Made by a program: the position numbers and the translations under genes
Notes under the pieces: model-generated
Database searches by the model: none
Seen by the model: the letters and a program-made list of their open reading frames with translations, nothing else
Told to the model about the DNA's origin: nothing
From: Hydrangea macrophylla
Lineage: Eukaryota > Streptophyta > Magnoliopsida > Cornales > Hydrangeaceae
Direction: 5' to 3'
Assembly: GCA_033977485.1 (NCBI GenBank)
Contig: CM066994.1
Coordinates: 84,444,871-84,508,870 of the forward strand
Length of the DNA stretch: 64,000 bases
In this document: piece by piece, positions 22,693-35,053 of the stretch
How positions within the stretch are numbered: position 1 is the first letter of the stretch
Layout of the letters: each line of letters opens with the position of its first letter

Positions 22693-24640
22693 CGGTACCT
22701 CAATGTTTGGTGGGAAAGGCAGTTTTGGAACATGATTATTTAGGACCAGTTCATCTTCTTTCTTAATTTGACTCATCTCTTCACCTTTCTTTTGATTCAA
22801 ATTAATGTTTGGATCTCTGCTACTCTTCCTCAGGATCTCAACAACTTCTTCCTCCCGAGTAGTTGGCCTAGTTGAAACAGCATTCACTTGCTCATTTGTA
22901 CCACCCACCTCGTATTGTCCCTTAGGTTTCTGAATAGGTTGACTTGGAAACTTACTCTCAGTCAAATGGTTTAGTGTGTTAGCTATTTGTCCCACTTGGA
23001 AATCTAGCTTTGCAATGGACTGCGTGTGAGAGTGTACTAATTGGATCACCGAACCAAAACTTTCAAGTGAGGCCAACACTTTTTCCTCAAATGCAATATT
23101 ACGCAGAGGTAGAGGAAGAGGAGGGTTGGGTTGTGTATATTGATATTGTTGGGACTGATGTTCCCATGCATTAGGAAAATTAGTTTCAATTTAAGGTCTT
23201 TGGGAGGAATATGAGCTCTCATTATTTTGAGATCGCCACCCAACATTTGGGTGACTTCTCCATGGCACATCGTAAATATTTCCCGAAGGGTTGTGATCAT
23301 TTCATGAGAATTGTTGAATAAAGCTAATGTGTTGCTCGACAAACTCTCAGAATTGAGAAGCAGAAGGATATGCGAAGATATTATGAGAAGGTTCAGAACA
23401 AAATGCACATACTTCGAAAGGAGGTAGACTGGACGCCTTATGTATTGAAATTAATTGGTCTAACTTTCTAGATAACTCATCAACCTTATTAGACATATCC
23501 ACTGAAAGACCCGACTCTAACTTTCCTCCCCACTTAGAAGGACTAGGATGAATTCCATCTGGCCGTTTAGACACCGCTTGGTGCATTGAGTTCTGACTTA
23601 ACGTTTCAAACATGGTCCATGCCTGGTCGACACTCTTATGGAGGAAAGTGCCTACACAAATGACATTAACCATGTTTCTAACTTGGGGGGTAAGTCCCTC
23701 ATAAAGAATTTGGACTAGTTGCCATTTTGGAATTTGATGATGAGGACATGTGTGCAATATTTCTTTGAAGTGTTCCTAAGTGTCATAAAGTGTGTTATAA
23801 TCTTTCATTATGAAATTCATAATAGACCTCCTAATTTGATTAGTTTTTGTAATTGGGAAGAAATTTTGTAAAAAGGCTTTGTGCAGCGTATCCCAAGATT
23901 TTATTGAATTGGGTTTAAGTGATTGAAGCTATTGTTTAGCTTTATCTTTTAAAGAAAAAGGGAATAATCTGAGTTTTAGTTCTTCATCCGTGAAGTTTTG
24001 AAACTTAAGGGTTGCACAAATATCTTGAAATTAGTTTAAATGGTGATATGGATCTTCTTGTAAGCGACCATGAAACGAAGGTAAAAGTGAGATTGTGGAG
24101 GACTTAATTTGAATATGAGATGTTATCACCTCTGGAAACTCGATACAAGAAGGCGAAGTGTATGTAGTGGGAGTAAAATAGTCTTTTAGTGGATGAGGTG
24201 GGGGTATATTAGGGTTCTTCCCATTATTTTGCTCGTTCCCATTGTTTCCAAGGTCAGCCATTGGAATAGGACCAATGATATTCACACGTGGTTTCTTTAG
24301 TCTTTTATGGGTAATTCGTATTTCGGACTCAAACAACGACGACGGTTTCGGTATTGATTCGTTGTCTAGCATCAACTGAGCTCTAGAAGGTTGGGTTAAT
24401 GACCTAAGGACTCTTAGGTACGTTCAAGTTCGGGATCAAAAGAATGTAATTCGGGTTTACTCGAACGCATACCAAACATAAACTAAAAAAAAACCACACT
24501 AGATAAAGACTGACTCAAACAAATACGAAGACAATCATGAAATTAAGACAACAAGCACACAACTACTATGATGCATGAAAGTTATCCTGTAATGCAGTGA
24601 TTCGCGTCAAAGCCCAGTGCCCCAAGTTTCCTAGCTAATG
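22693..24640 (-). pseudogene. Athila-type gag (minus strand)
   Basis: The gag is read from about 24400 to 22693. Segments in order: PLKDYFTPTTYTSPSCIEFP and HGRLQEDPYHHLN (24375-24031), then QLVQILYEGLTPQVRNMV (about 23720), then VDELSRKLDQLI. Next is a CCHC-like block CAFCSEPSHNIFAY with the last Cys changed to Tyr (about 23400). The final part is SFGSVIQLVHSHTQSIAKLD and QVGQIANTL (23079-22528). Frameshifts fall near 24030, 23350 and 23080. The sequence ends inside NIEVPC at 22693, where Tat LTR B begins, so the C-terminus and all of pol are lost. Confidence 0.85.
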
Positions 24641-24955
24641 CACGTGCAAATCACCCCTAAACTAATGCAAATAGTGCGTCTCAGCGCCCTAACTTACAGT
24701 GTTTTGAAGCAAATTTTAAAGGAAGAGATTTACTTGTATTTTTGTTATTTTTTTTAATTGATTCGCGTAAGCTCCTTTGATGTGCTAAGCTCTTCCACTC
24801 CGAAACGCTCGAATTTGATTACTCGAGAAACTACAAAACAAAAAGAAAAGTTAGTGACTCAAAAGAAAAATGAAAAATACTAACAAAAAGAAAACATAAT
24901 CTAATATTTATGAATTAACTAAACTAAGATTCTAAAACTAAAGGTAGTAATTTGC
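24641..24955 (-). other. Athila leader (minus strand)
   Basis: Short non-coding leader between gag and the primer-binding site. No motif recognised. Confidence 0.55.
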
Positions 24956-24975
24956 AATCCCTGGCAACGGCGCCA
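24956..24975 (-). other. Athila primer-binding site
   Basis: Minus strand TGGCGCCGTTGCCAGGGATT follows the LTR end after five bases. This is the classic Athila-type site, complementary to a plant tRNA 3' end (usually given as tRNA-Asp). Confidence 0.88.
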
Positions 24976-24980
24976 AAAAT

Positions 24981-26464
24981 TGATCTTGTCAAAATCAAGA
25001 TATAAAAGTATGCTTTACTTTCTAAGGATTTGTAGTATGGAAGTAAAGGTCGAACCCACAGAGATTGAATTACTAAAGCACTTTAATTTAAAAAACCCTA
25101 AGTCTAGTTAATTAAGAAAACAAAACTTTGATTTCGATTTTAATTAAAATAAGAACAATGAAAATTAATCTAAACTATAAAAGCAATTAAAAGTTGTTTT
25201 GATAAATATGTTCGTTGAACCTAGGATTGCAAATCCACCACTAGCTTCATAATAAGGGTATTTATGCACTCAATTAGCTTATTACATTGGATGATAATGG
25301 GGAATCATAGCTACAAGCCCAATTCCTCCGTCAAGAAGATAACTCTGATTCAAGCATCAACATAATTCATCTTTGGTTAGCACGGTGTGGCTAACACTAA
25401 ACTAGGATTGCGGCACACTCTATTTTTCCTAGGCATGAACTATTCGACTACTTGATATCACAATTCAATTAAGCACCATTACATGTAAATAATTCATACA
25501 AGCACAGCAAATATAGATCATTGAGCACATCACATTCAAATTAGATCTAAGACAAGAATAAACTTTGAAAGTAACGATTTGATCAATAGAAGTTTGATTT
25601 TATTATAAAAAATCCTCTAAACATGTAATCATCATCCATACATAATAAATCTAAAAGAAAAAAAAACATAAATAACTCCCTATTACTTGGCTAGGGTTTA
25701 ATTGAAACCCTAGATCTTGGACTAAGCGGCCATAGAATCAAGGATTGGCAAGAGGTTGATGGAGGAGGCCATGAGAATCCTTGGTCTTCTTCTTCTTCTC
25801 CTTGCTTCTCTCTCTTCAATGGCTGAAGTTTTTAGTTCTATATGGATGTATCTAATATTGTGTAATGATGTGTAACCCTAAATTTGATATAAAATATGAT
25901 TTATATAGATTTTGGAAGGATTTAGGAAGCTTTCCTAAGCAAAATCGCACTGAAATTGCTATATTTACGTTTCTGGACGTCATATACACAAACCACCTTC
26001 GCTGGGCACTCAAATTTGACAAAATACACATTTTTGATTTTTTCACAGTTCACTCACGCGGCCCCGCTTGCGTGAGGTAGTTTTTACTACACTGCACACC
26101 GATCGTAGAATTGTGATAACTTTTTGGTTGGACTTTGGATTGACTCGCTGTTTTCAGCCATGCGACCGTAACTCGAAGAGCTACATTTTATATCGCTGGA
26201 TAAATATCTTAAATCTAAAGTATTCCTTGTCAAAAATGCAATTTACCGAGGCTGCTACTGTCTCCAGCTTTCACCGGAATCACCTTTTGAGCGCAGAATG
26301 TCTTCCAAAGTCACTAATCATCAAATTTTAGTGCATTTTCAAGTTAAAGTTCCAAAACCCACAAAATATAGAATACTTATTAAAAAACAACTAATGACTA
26401 AATGAAATGGGCTAACAAAGCGTATCTTTAGGACTATAAAATACAACTATTCGTCGTCGATCAC
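24981..26464 (-). mobile_element. Athila 5' LTR (minus strand)
   Basis: On the minus strand it starts TGATCGACGACGAATAGTTG at 26464 and ends GACAAGATCA at 24981. It shares start and end with the plus-strand Athila LTR at 52089-53426. GC-palindromic sequence (CACGCGG..CCGCTTGCGTG) is at 26050-26075 and a minus-strand TATA-like TCTATATAAATCATA near 25895-25909. The right end interrupts the copia RNase H region exactly at 26464/26465. Confidence 0.85.
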
Positions 26465-26990
26465 GTATGTATGGCGGGGATGAGATAATTCTAGACGGAT
26501 ACAATGATTGAGAGTTTATGTCAAATAAAGATTCGAGGAAGTCGACATTCAGAGATCTCTTTACCTTGGGAGGTAGTGTTGTTAGTTGGAGGAGCATTAA
26601 GTAGAAATACATTACAGACTCAATACTGAAGCTGAGTATGCGGCTGCTTGTGAAGCCACAAAGGATGCTGCTCAGCTCAAAAAGTTCCTTATGGAACTCA
26701 GGTTGGTACCAGCATTGCTATCACCTATTACGCTATACTGCCATTATAGTGGGGCAGTGGCTTAGTCCAAGGAGCTAAGGAACCACGGAATGGGAAAACA
26801 CGTGGAGTAGAAATATCATCTAATCTAAGATATAGTTCAACGTGGAGATGTGACTGTCAGCAATATTGCCACCTATGACAATCATGTTGATCCGTTTACA
26901 AAGGCCTTGCCTTAGAAGGTCTTTGATCGTCATCTTGATAATTTAGGTCTCAAATGTAGTCCTTAATGGTTATGAGTACAAGTGGGAGTT
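26465..26990 (+). pseudogene. Copia unit I RNase H (3' end of pol) and polypurine tract
   Basis: The translation shows SRKSTFRDLFTLGG then SWRSIK and EAEYAAACEA-like remnants, the copia RNase H. The same region is present in copia unit II at 30950-31480. Several stops and a frameshift are present. AAGTGGGAGTT at 26980-26990 is the polypurine tract just before the LTR. Upstream copia pol is missing because the Athila element cuts in at 26465. Confidence 0.8.
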
Positions 26991-28427
26991 TGTTGGGATT
27001 GTGCCCTCAAACCATTACTTTATGTATGAGACATTGACATTTTAAATTATGGATATCAGCTTTACATTTTATTATGTATGTTTTTCAAGAGATGATTGTT
27101 AATCCTTAAGTATCATAGTAAGTAATTCATGTGTGTATGAGATACGAATTACCATTCTTTTATACTTAGAATTTGTCATAGTGGATGATGAGACTCGATA
27201 GCTCATTAGGTTTACACTGTAGCATGATTAACTACCATTGGATGGAGTGATGAATCTCAATCACTGTAATATGAAAAACATTGCCAGAACGAGATAAGAA
27301 AGCTAATGCTTATAGTGCATTAACGGACCTGAACTTTCCTATTGACACTAAAGGCTATCAACAGTCGATAGGAACTCATAACTTGTATAAGGTACGTGTT
27401 CTCAATTTTGAGATGATTGTGAGCACAGAGTGTGGATGTGGCTGGTTTGACTTACCAATCAGTGAGATCTTAAAATCAACCCCTGGGTATCTTGGGAATG
27501 TCATGTCCACAGGGTTGTGAATATATAGAGTCAAGATAGAATCTACCCTCTGATTATGAGTAAGCATTCCCTAGATTATGTCAGCAAGTTGATTATTAAG
27601 AACTACAGTCTCATTGATAAGTAGTTATCACCATGTTTGGTAATCATGAGTGGTGAATAGAACTCGAGGAATACAAGAAGTAATCATGATTCAGGTTTAC
27701 ACTAATAGTTATCCGACTACCTGAATATTATAATGAATGTTGACAGTAGAGGGACATTAGTACACCATACAAGTCTTAGATATTGCTTTGGATTTTTTCT
27801 TTTGCGTTGGAGTGTAGTTATCGTTTTAGAGTGGAGTAAACGTTAACTGATCAGTTGGTTAGTTTGATGATCAAAGAGTTTGATCATGGTAATTAACAAC
27901 TAGTCTGAACCAATAAGAAAGAGCCTAAGAGGTCTTACTCTTAGCTCTGCCAAGATGCTTGGAAAGGCACATGAGGATGTTATCAAGACTGGTTTAATTG
28001 ATTGAAGTTATTTCAATCGATCGAAGTCACTTCGATCGATTGAACTTATGGTCAGTTCTGGGAATCTATAAATAAAACAGTTGCGTCAAGAAGAAGGAGT
28101 TTGTCATTTTAATATACCAGAAGTTACAGAAACTATTTTAGGATTACCAAACCTTCTCTACCCTCTCTATTAGAGTTCCCACCAATCCTAGTCTCTCCAG
28201 GAGCATCCATAGGAGTCATAAGAGTAAAGATAACCAAGTGGATGCTGATGTACCATCAAGAAGGTCGAAGGTTTCAGAATTGGGTTCAAGACACAAAGGT
28301 ATAATCTCTTCTTGTATATACGCATTTATAGAGTTAACGAGTAGTAGATCCAGGCTACCAATAAGTTTTTGAAACTTAATCTTTCCACTGCGTGTTTAAA
28401 TTAAATTTTAAACCTATTTTTCCTACA
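26991..28427 (+). mobile_element. Ty1/copia LTR 2 (middle LTR)
   Basis: Starts TGTTGGGATTGTGCCCTCAA after a polypurine tract, so it is the 3' LTR of copia unit I. It ends TTTTCCTACA at 28427 and is followed, without a primer-binding site, by the gag zinc-knuckle region of unit II. Three palindromes (27995-28047) precede the TATA box TATAAATA at 28067. Confidence 0.85.
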
Positions 28428-28794
28428 TCCAAGGCAAAGGAATGTATTTCCAATGCAGTGAGAAGGACCACTGGAAAAGGAACTGTCTAGAATTCTTAGC
28501 TACAAGAGTTTAAGGGTTCAAATCAACCAGGAAATGTAGTGATGGAGATCGTGCAGACTCTAGGATCTTGCACAACTGTTTTCGCGGTTGCTATAGGGGT
28601 AGTAGTTTTTGAGTTTTTGGACAATAAGACAATAGTTTTATCATATGTAGTTTACATCATTTTAATGAGACATAATTTAATTTCTATTTAAGATTTATCG
28701 AATAAAAAATTATTCTTTTTATTTTGGACTAGAAGTTGTCATTAAAAGAAATGGTTCTTTTATATGTTCTGGTGTTAAAACTAATGGCTTTTAT
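28428..28794 (+). pseudogene. Copia unit II gag zinc knuckle and protease remnant
   Basis: YFQCSEKDHWKRNC near 28445-28490 is a CCHC knuckle lacking the first Cys. Stops follow. A short block like the protease-integrase spacer (SYVVYIILMRHNLISI) is near 28640-28690. The primer-binding site, N-terminal gag and most of protease are deleted. Confidence 0.65.
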
Positions 28795-29595
28795 GTGATA
28801 ACTTCCAACATTTCTAAAGACTCTTGTAAGGAACTTAATAACTCAGTGGTAACTGTAAAATTAAAAAAGGAACCTTCCACTAATTCAACAAGACTTTGGC
28901 ATATGAGGCTTGGCCATATCAATCTAAATAGGATTGGCAGACTAGTTAAAGAAGGGGCCTTAGGCGATTTGGTTCTCGAAGTAATGGAAGTCTGCAAGTC
29001 TTGTTTAGAGGGTAAGATGGCCAAAAGACCCTTTCCCACAAAGGGCAATAGGACCAATGCATTGTTAGAATTAGTACATATTGATGTGTGTGGACCAATA
29101 AATATTAGAACAAGGGGTGGTTATGATTATTTCATTACATTTACTGATGACCACTCTAGGTATGTATATGTGTTACTAATACAACATAAGTCTAAAGCCT
29201 TTGAAAAGTTCAAAGAGTTTAGGGCTAAAGTGGAGAAGCAATTGGGCACACATATCAAGGCCATTCAATCTGATCGAGGAGGTGAGTGCATCTCTAATAA
29301 GTTTATTTATCAACTCTTACAGAATGGGATTCTATCACAATTAACTGAATCTGGTAAACCTCAGCAGAATGGTGTAGTGGAGGGAAGGAACCGAACTCTT
29401 TTAAACATGACTAGGTCGATGATGAATTATTCAGAGTTGCCATTATTCGTTTGGGGTTATGCCTTGGAAACCGCTATGTACATACTAAATCTAGTACCAA
29501 GGAAATCTATTCCCAAGACACCACGGGAGATTTGGATTGGGCACAAGCCTTCTTTGCAACATCTCTGGATATGGGGAGTCTGGCACATGTGCTGA
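28795..29595 (+). pseudogene. Copia unit II integrase
   Basis: A 266-residue open frame. The GAG-pre-integrase zinc module LWHMRLGHINLNRIG...CKSCLEGKMA keeps its His-His-Cys-Cys. The catalytic core keeps D (VHIDVCGPI), D (IQSDRGGEC) and E (NGVVEGRNRTLL). It ends in PLFVWGYALETAMYILNLVP followed by a frameshift near 29580. It is the best preserved retrotransposon enzyme domain in the window, yet lies in a defective element. Confidence 0.85.
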
Positions 29596-29904
29596 AAGGA
29601 AAGATGAACAAGATGGATTCTAGATCGGAAGTATGTTACTTTGTAGGGTATCCAAAGGGTACTTATGGATGGTATTTTTATGATCTAAGAGAGTAGAAAG
29701 TGTTTGTTAGAATAAATGTTGTTTTCTTGGAGGATGATTATATCATGAACAATAAACCTAAGGGAAAAATAGATCTGAAAGAGATAGAAGGAGTGCCCTT
29801 AGTCCTACCCGCAGTTGATAATGATTTAAGACAAGATAATGCCACTTCTTCACCCATTTTTGCACCGGTACCACGTCATAGTGGGAATTATCAGCCAGCC
29901 TGAT
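29596..29904 (+). pseudogene. Copia unit II integrase-RT linker
   Basis: Continuation of pol in shifted frames: YFVGYPKGTYGWYFYDL at 29640-29690, then FVRINVVFLEDDYIMNN after a stop. No catalytic motif is expected here. Confidence 0.7.
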
Positions 29905-30960
29905 AGATACATGTTCCTAGGAGAAGTTTTTGAAGCTGTCTCCATAGAATCCAAATCGGATCCTACGACATATGAAGAGGCAATGGATGATGTTGACTCA
30001 GCTCATTGGGTTAAAACTATGAAAGCTGAATTAGAATCTATGCATTCTAATCAGGTCTGGGATCTTGTAGAACTTCCAGCTAATATCAAATCCATAGGCT
30101 ATATGTGGGTTTACAAGAGGAAAAGTGGATTTGATGGGAAAGTTGAGACCTTTAAGGCTAGGCTTGTAGCGAAAGGTTATACATAGAGGGAGGGCATTGA
30201 CTATGAGGAAACCTTCTCACCGGTAGCCATGGTCAAGTCCATCAGAATACTCTTATCCATTGTTGCATGTCTAGATTATGAGATCTAGCATATGGATGTC
30301 AAGCCTGCATTCTTGAATAGCAATCTTGAGGAAGACATCTATATGCAGTAACCAAAAGGGTTCATAGCTGGAAAAAAAGATAACTTGGTATACAAGTTAT
30401 GAAAGTCCATTTATGGGCTTAAGCAGGCATCTAGGAGTTGGAAAGATGTAGGGAATAATGTAGCAGCATTGTCAATGGTTAAGGTTTGTCTGGCTAGTAC
30501 TTTCGATATGAAAGATGTAGGGAAGGTGAGCTATATCATTGGGATAAAGCTCTTTCAAGATCACAAGCGAAAGATAATGGGATTATTTCAAGTTAGTTAT
30601 ATCGATAAGGTGCTAACTAGGTTTTTCGTGGATAATTTGAAGAAAGGTTTATTACCTTTTAGACATGGTTTAGCGTTCTCTAAGGACTAGTGTCCAAAGA
30701 CACAAGAGGAGAGGAATTGTATGGCAAGAGTTCCCTATGCTTTGGCAATGGCAAGTCTCATATATGCAATGTTATGCATTAGACATGATATCTTCTTTGC
30801 CATTTGCATGGTTAGCAGGTATCAATCGAATCCAAGTTCAGAGCACTGGACAACCGTTAAGCGCATTCTTAAGTACTTGAGAAGAACTAAAGATTACATG
30901 CTTATATACAAGGATAATGAGTTAATTCCAGTAGGATACACTGACTCGAACTTTATGTCA
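29905..30960 (+). pseudogene. Copia unit II reverse transcriptase, catalytic YVDD region deleted
   Basis: N-terminal RT is clear: HWVKTMKAELESMHSNQVWD, VYKRKSGFDGKVETFKARLV and YEETFSPVAMVKSIRILL. MDVKPAFLNSNLEEDIYMQ and KSIYGLKQASRSWK follow. At about 30450 the sequence jumps to DVGNNVAALSMVKVCLAS, skipping the segment that should hold the YVDD catalytic motif. The thumb and connection follow (STFDMKDVGKVSYIIGIKLF; MVSRYQSNPSSEHW). Several stops are present. Confidence 0.82.
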
Positions 30961-31502
30961 GATGGTGATTAAAGAAAGTCGACATCCAGACATCTCTTTA
31001 CTTTGTGAGGTGGTGATATTAGTTGGAGGTGGTGCTGTCAAATAAAGATTCGAGGAAGTCGACATTTGGAAAGTTCTTTTGGAGGTGGTGCTATTAGTTG
31101 GAGGAGCATTAAGCAACAATGCATTGCAGACTCAACTACAAAAGCTGAGTAAGTGGCCGCTTGTGAAGCCGTAAAGGAATATATTTAGCATAAGAAGTTC
31201 CTCATAGAACTCAGGGTGGTACCAGTGTCACTATCACATATTATGGTATACTGTGATAATAGTTGGGCAGTGGCTCAGTCCAAGGAGCCAAGGAACCATA
31301 GAAAAGGAAACCATGTAGAGCACAAATATCATCTAATTTGAGATATTTTTCAACGTGGAAATGTGACTGTCAGCAAGATTGCCTCCACTGAAAATCTTGC
31401 AGATCTGTTTACAAAGGCTTGCCAAAGAAGGTCTTTGATCTTCATCTTGATAGTCTAGGTCTTAGATGTAGTCCTGAATGGTTATGAGTGCAAGTGGGAG
31501 TT
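30961..31502 (+). pseudogene. Copia unit II RNase H with internal duplication, and polypurine tract
   Basis: A GYTDSNFMSD start is followed by GGAISWRSIKQQCIADS, AACEAVKEYI and HKYHLI. A block of about 50-60 bp is present twice (30976-31036 and 31057-31102), shifting the frame. CAAGTGGGAGTT at 31491-31502 is the polypurine tract. Confidence 0.8.
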
Positions 31503-32966
31503 TGTTGGGATTGTGCCCTCAAACCATTACTTAATGTATGAGACATTGACATTTTAAAATATGGATACCAGCTTTACATTATATTATGTATGTTTTTCAT
31601 GAGATGATTGTCAATCCTTAAGTATCATATTAAGTAATTCGTGTGTGTATGATATACATACAAGTGAGATACGAATTACCATTCTTTTATACTTAGAATT
31701 TGTCATAGTGCATGATGAGACTGGATATCTCATCAGGTTTACACTATAGCGTGATTAAATACCATGGGATGGAGTGATGAATCTCAATCACTTGAGTAAA
31801 TCTCTTAGTTAATATGCTAGTGCTTATAGTGCATTGACGGACCTGAACTTTCCTTTTCACACTATAGGCTATCAACAGTCGATAGGAACTCATAACTTGT
31901 ATAAGGTACGTGTTCTTAATTTGAGATGATTATGAACACAGACTGTAGGTATGGCTTATTTGACTTACCAATCAGTGAGGTCTTAAAGATCAACACCTGG
32001 GTATCTTGGGTATATCATGTTCACAGGGTTGTGAACATATATTATCAAGATAGAATCTACCCTCAGATAAAGAGTAAGCATTCCCTTGAGAATGGCACCA
32101 AGTTGATTATTGAGAACTACTATCTTGTTGATAAGTAGTTATCAACATGTTTGGTAATCATGAGAGGTGAATGGGACTCAAGGAATATAAAAAGTAATCA
32201 TGATTCAGGTTACCAGTAACAGTTTATCTGACTCTCTGAATATGATTATGAATGTTGATGGTAGAGGGACATTAGTACACCATACAAGTCTAGACATTGC
32301 TTCTGATATGTTCTTTTGCGTTGGAGTTCAGTTATCGTTTTATAGTCGAGCAAACGTTAAATGATCAATTGGTTAATTTTTCGATTAGAAAGTTTGGTCA
32401 TGGGAATTAACAACTGATCTGAGCCAACAATAAAGAGCCTACGAGGTCCTACTCTTAGCTCCACTAGAATGCTTGTAAAGGCACAAGAGGATCATGGAAG
32501 GTTCGATCGATTGAAAAGGTTTTGATCGATTGTAGTCAAGGCAAGTTTGATTAATCGAAAGTTGTTCAATCAATCGAAGGCTTAAAGTCGGTATGGAAAT
32601 CTATATATAGGGCAGCTGCATAAAGAATATTTATCGTCGTTTTATCACCTAGACAGCTGCAAAACTATTTAGGGTTTCCAAACCTTGTCTATCCTCCCTA
32701 TTAGAGATTCCACCATCTCTAGCCTCTCTGAAAGTGTTCAAAGGAGACATAGGAGTGAAGACCATCTAATGGAGACTCCTGTACCATCGAGAAAGAACAC
32801 AATCAGAATTGGGTCCAAGACCGTTAGGTATAAACTCTTCTCCCTCTTGTATATGCGCATCTATAAAATTGATGAGTAGTAGATTTGGGCTACCAATAAA
32901 GTTTTCGAATTTTGTCTCTCCGCTGTGCGTTTAAATAAAACTTTTTAAACCCTTTTCCCCCTTTAC
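31503..32966 (+). mobile_element. Ty1/copia LTR 3 (3' LTR of copia unit II)
   Basis: Starts TGTTGGGATTGTGCCCTCAA and is homologous to LTRs 1 and 2. Four GATCGATT/GATCGATC palindromes (32499-32582) precede a strong TATA box CTATATATAG at 32601. The end is near 32966, judged from collinearity with LTR 2. No clear target duplication is seen at either side of the complex. Confidence 0.84.
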
Positions 32967-35053
32967 CCTTCATCTGTACCAAGAAAGGCATATTTGATTG
33001 GAAGTCATCTTGAACTTCTTCATTCTTGATTTTGACCTTTCTAAAGGGCTTCTCACCTCACTTAAAGTGTGTTTGCCACAAGATAAAATAATGCACTAAG
33101 AATTGTTTATTGAAGAAAAGTTAACTTTATCCATGATTTTAGAACTCATTACCACCCTTGAGGCTTAACTTCAAAATTCATGGATGAATATAGATGAAAT
33201 CACTTCATCCGGTTTGCTTTGATGAACCTCACTTATTCCCAAAAGATTATCATAAAGACTGTTAATATACTTGGATGTGACTTATTTATGGTTGAAGGTT
33301 GGAAGATGGCTAGATGATGCAAGTGACATTCTTTTTGGATGTAATTCTTAGCTTGATAATATTACACTAGCACAAAGTCAAGATAATCAATCTAAGGTAC
33401 TCTTTCAAAAGTATGAAGAAATTAAGACTATCCTAGAATCTTCTAAATCTCTATTGTAAATGAATTATGTGTACAAGATGATCGTACATTTTTCTCGATA
33501 ATGAAAACTAAAACATGGAGGAAAGATAAAAAAAAAACTTTAAAGAACATGTTTGAGTGATTACGCTTGCCTAATTTGCATATTTTTCATTTATCACATG
33601 ATATCAAAATTTCAGAATAATAGAGTCTGATTCAACTCAGTTTTCAAATACCTTAAGTTCAATCTGGACTTATGGAAGTGTTTTTCCTATAAACTTCAAC
33701 GAAATATCTTTCTTTTAACATAAAATAGACCTTCATAGGTGCATTGTGAATTAAGTTTTGGTTCTGGCAAGATCAGTCAACAAGTCTGGGCAGAAATTAT
33801 TTATATTAATATTCCAGAATAGTGAAGTCTATTTCAAATCCATTTTCAAAAAACTTAAGTTCAATCTGGGTTTATGAAAGCATTGTTCCCATGACATTCA
33901 ATGAAATACCTTTCTTTTGACATAAAGAGACATTAATAGGTGTTTTGTGAATTTAGTTATGATTTTTGCAAGATCAGTCAACGAGTCTAGATAGAGACTT
34001 TTAAAATGAATAGAACCCAAAAATCACTCATGAAAATGGGGTCTCACTTATTGGAAAAGCTTCCTAAGTCATTGAACTTATAATCTAGAAAAGGAATTGA
34101 ATTATTTCATTGTTTAGACCTAATTTTGGAGTGATTTTATTAAGTTCTTCAATTCTGGAATTTTGATTAATGACTATCTTTCTTCTTTCTTATGCATTTC
34201 ACTTGTGTGCTTGGATTTTCCTTTGTTCTTTTGCAATGCTTGGTTGTTTTGTAGTATTTTGATGCAGAGATTCGAACGACTTAGATTCAACTCTTTGGAT
34301 CGATCTTGCCTCTTCTACGTGTGACTTAGTGTCCATGTGTCATGCACATTCTCCTATCCTTCTCTTTAGAGATTTTGCTAGGTGTACAACTTTTTGCATC
34401 AACAACAAAAATCCTTTAGGATAGTCTCCGTTACATGCTTATTTGTTAGAGACAAATTATCTAGGATTGTTGCATGCTGCATAGCATGTTTACCTTTGAT
34501 TTCCATGGCAACCCAGCATGAGTCACCCGAATGTAAGTTCTCTTGTTCCCTTTGCATTCTATGCACGTTTCTTTTCTTTGCATTTGATCCTGAGTAGGAT
34601 TGGCCCACTGTGAGTATTTCTATCCGTTCTCTAGCATCACATGTACATCCACTTGCTATTTGAACTTAATCTCTTGATTGATTTTACCTAAATGCTCTTT
34701 ATGCCATGTATATATTATGTAGTATGATTGAGGAAAGAACATCAGTTATGAATTAAGAACAAATATATTAGCAAGGGCTACTGTAAGGTAGGGTGAGGAG
34801 GGGGTGCTTTATCCCAAGCATATGGCTCCTTCCCCTTTCATACCAAGACCCCCGAACTCGTTTTCTGGCAATGAAGGGCGAGTACCCTTCTACTTTAAGC
34901 AAGTCAATTCACGGTTCCTGATACCATAAAACTTAGGCGGTGACTACAATCAAGTGGATTAAAAGTAGTAAGGCCTAGGTCTCTACATGTAACCTTGGAT
35001 CTGTCCCTGGAAATTATTAAGACTGACAGAACTTGCGACCTGCAACATCCACA
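32967..35053 (+). mobile_element. Tat copy C LTR (plus strand, truncated and diverged)
   Basis: From about 33600 to 35053 it is the reverse complement of LTR B (20700 to 19249), including the region around GGTAGGGTGAGGAGGGGGTG at 34790. It ends CCACA before a primer-binding site. Homology left of 33600 is weak; the LTR start is absent and copia LTR 3 abuts at 32966. A segment of about 200 bp is duplicated at 33611-33990. Confidence 0.7.
33611..33990 (+). repeat. Duplicated segment of about 200 bp in Tat LTR C
   Basis: Unit 1 (33611-33797) and unit 2 (33822-33990) share CAGAATA..GTCT, TTAAGTTCAATCTGG, TCTTTT.ACATAAA and GCAAGATCAGTCAAC, with a period near 211 bp. LTR B has one equivalent unit (about 20290-20720, inverse strand) and LTR A has none. 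Confidence 0.65.

Noticed and set aside
26991..32966. A single complete copia element bounded by LTR 2 and LTR 3
   Set aside because: LTR 2 lacks a following primer-binding site and N-terminal gag, and is preceded by the polypurine tract and RNase H of another copy, so the simple reading does not hold.
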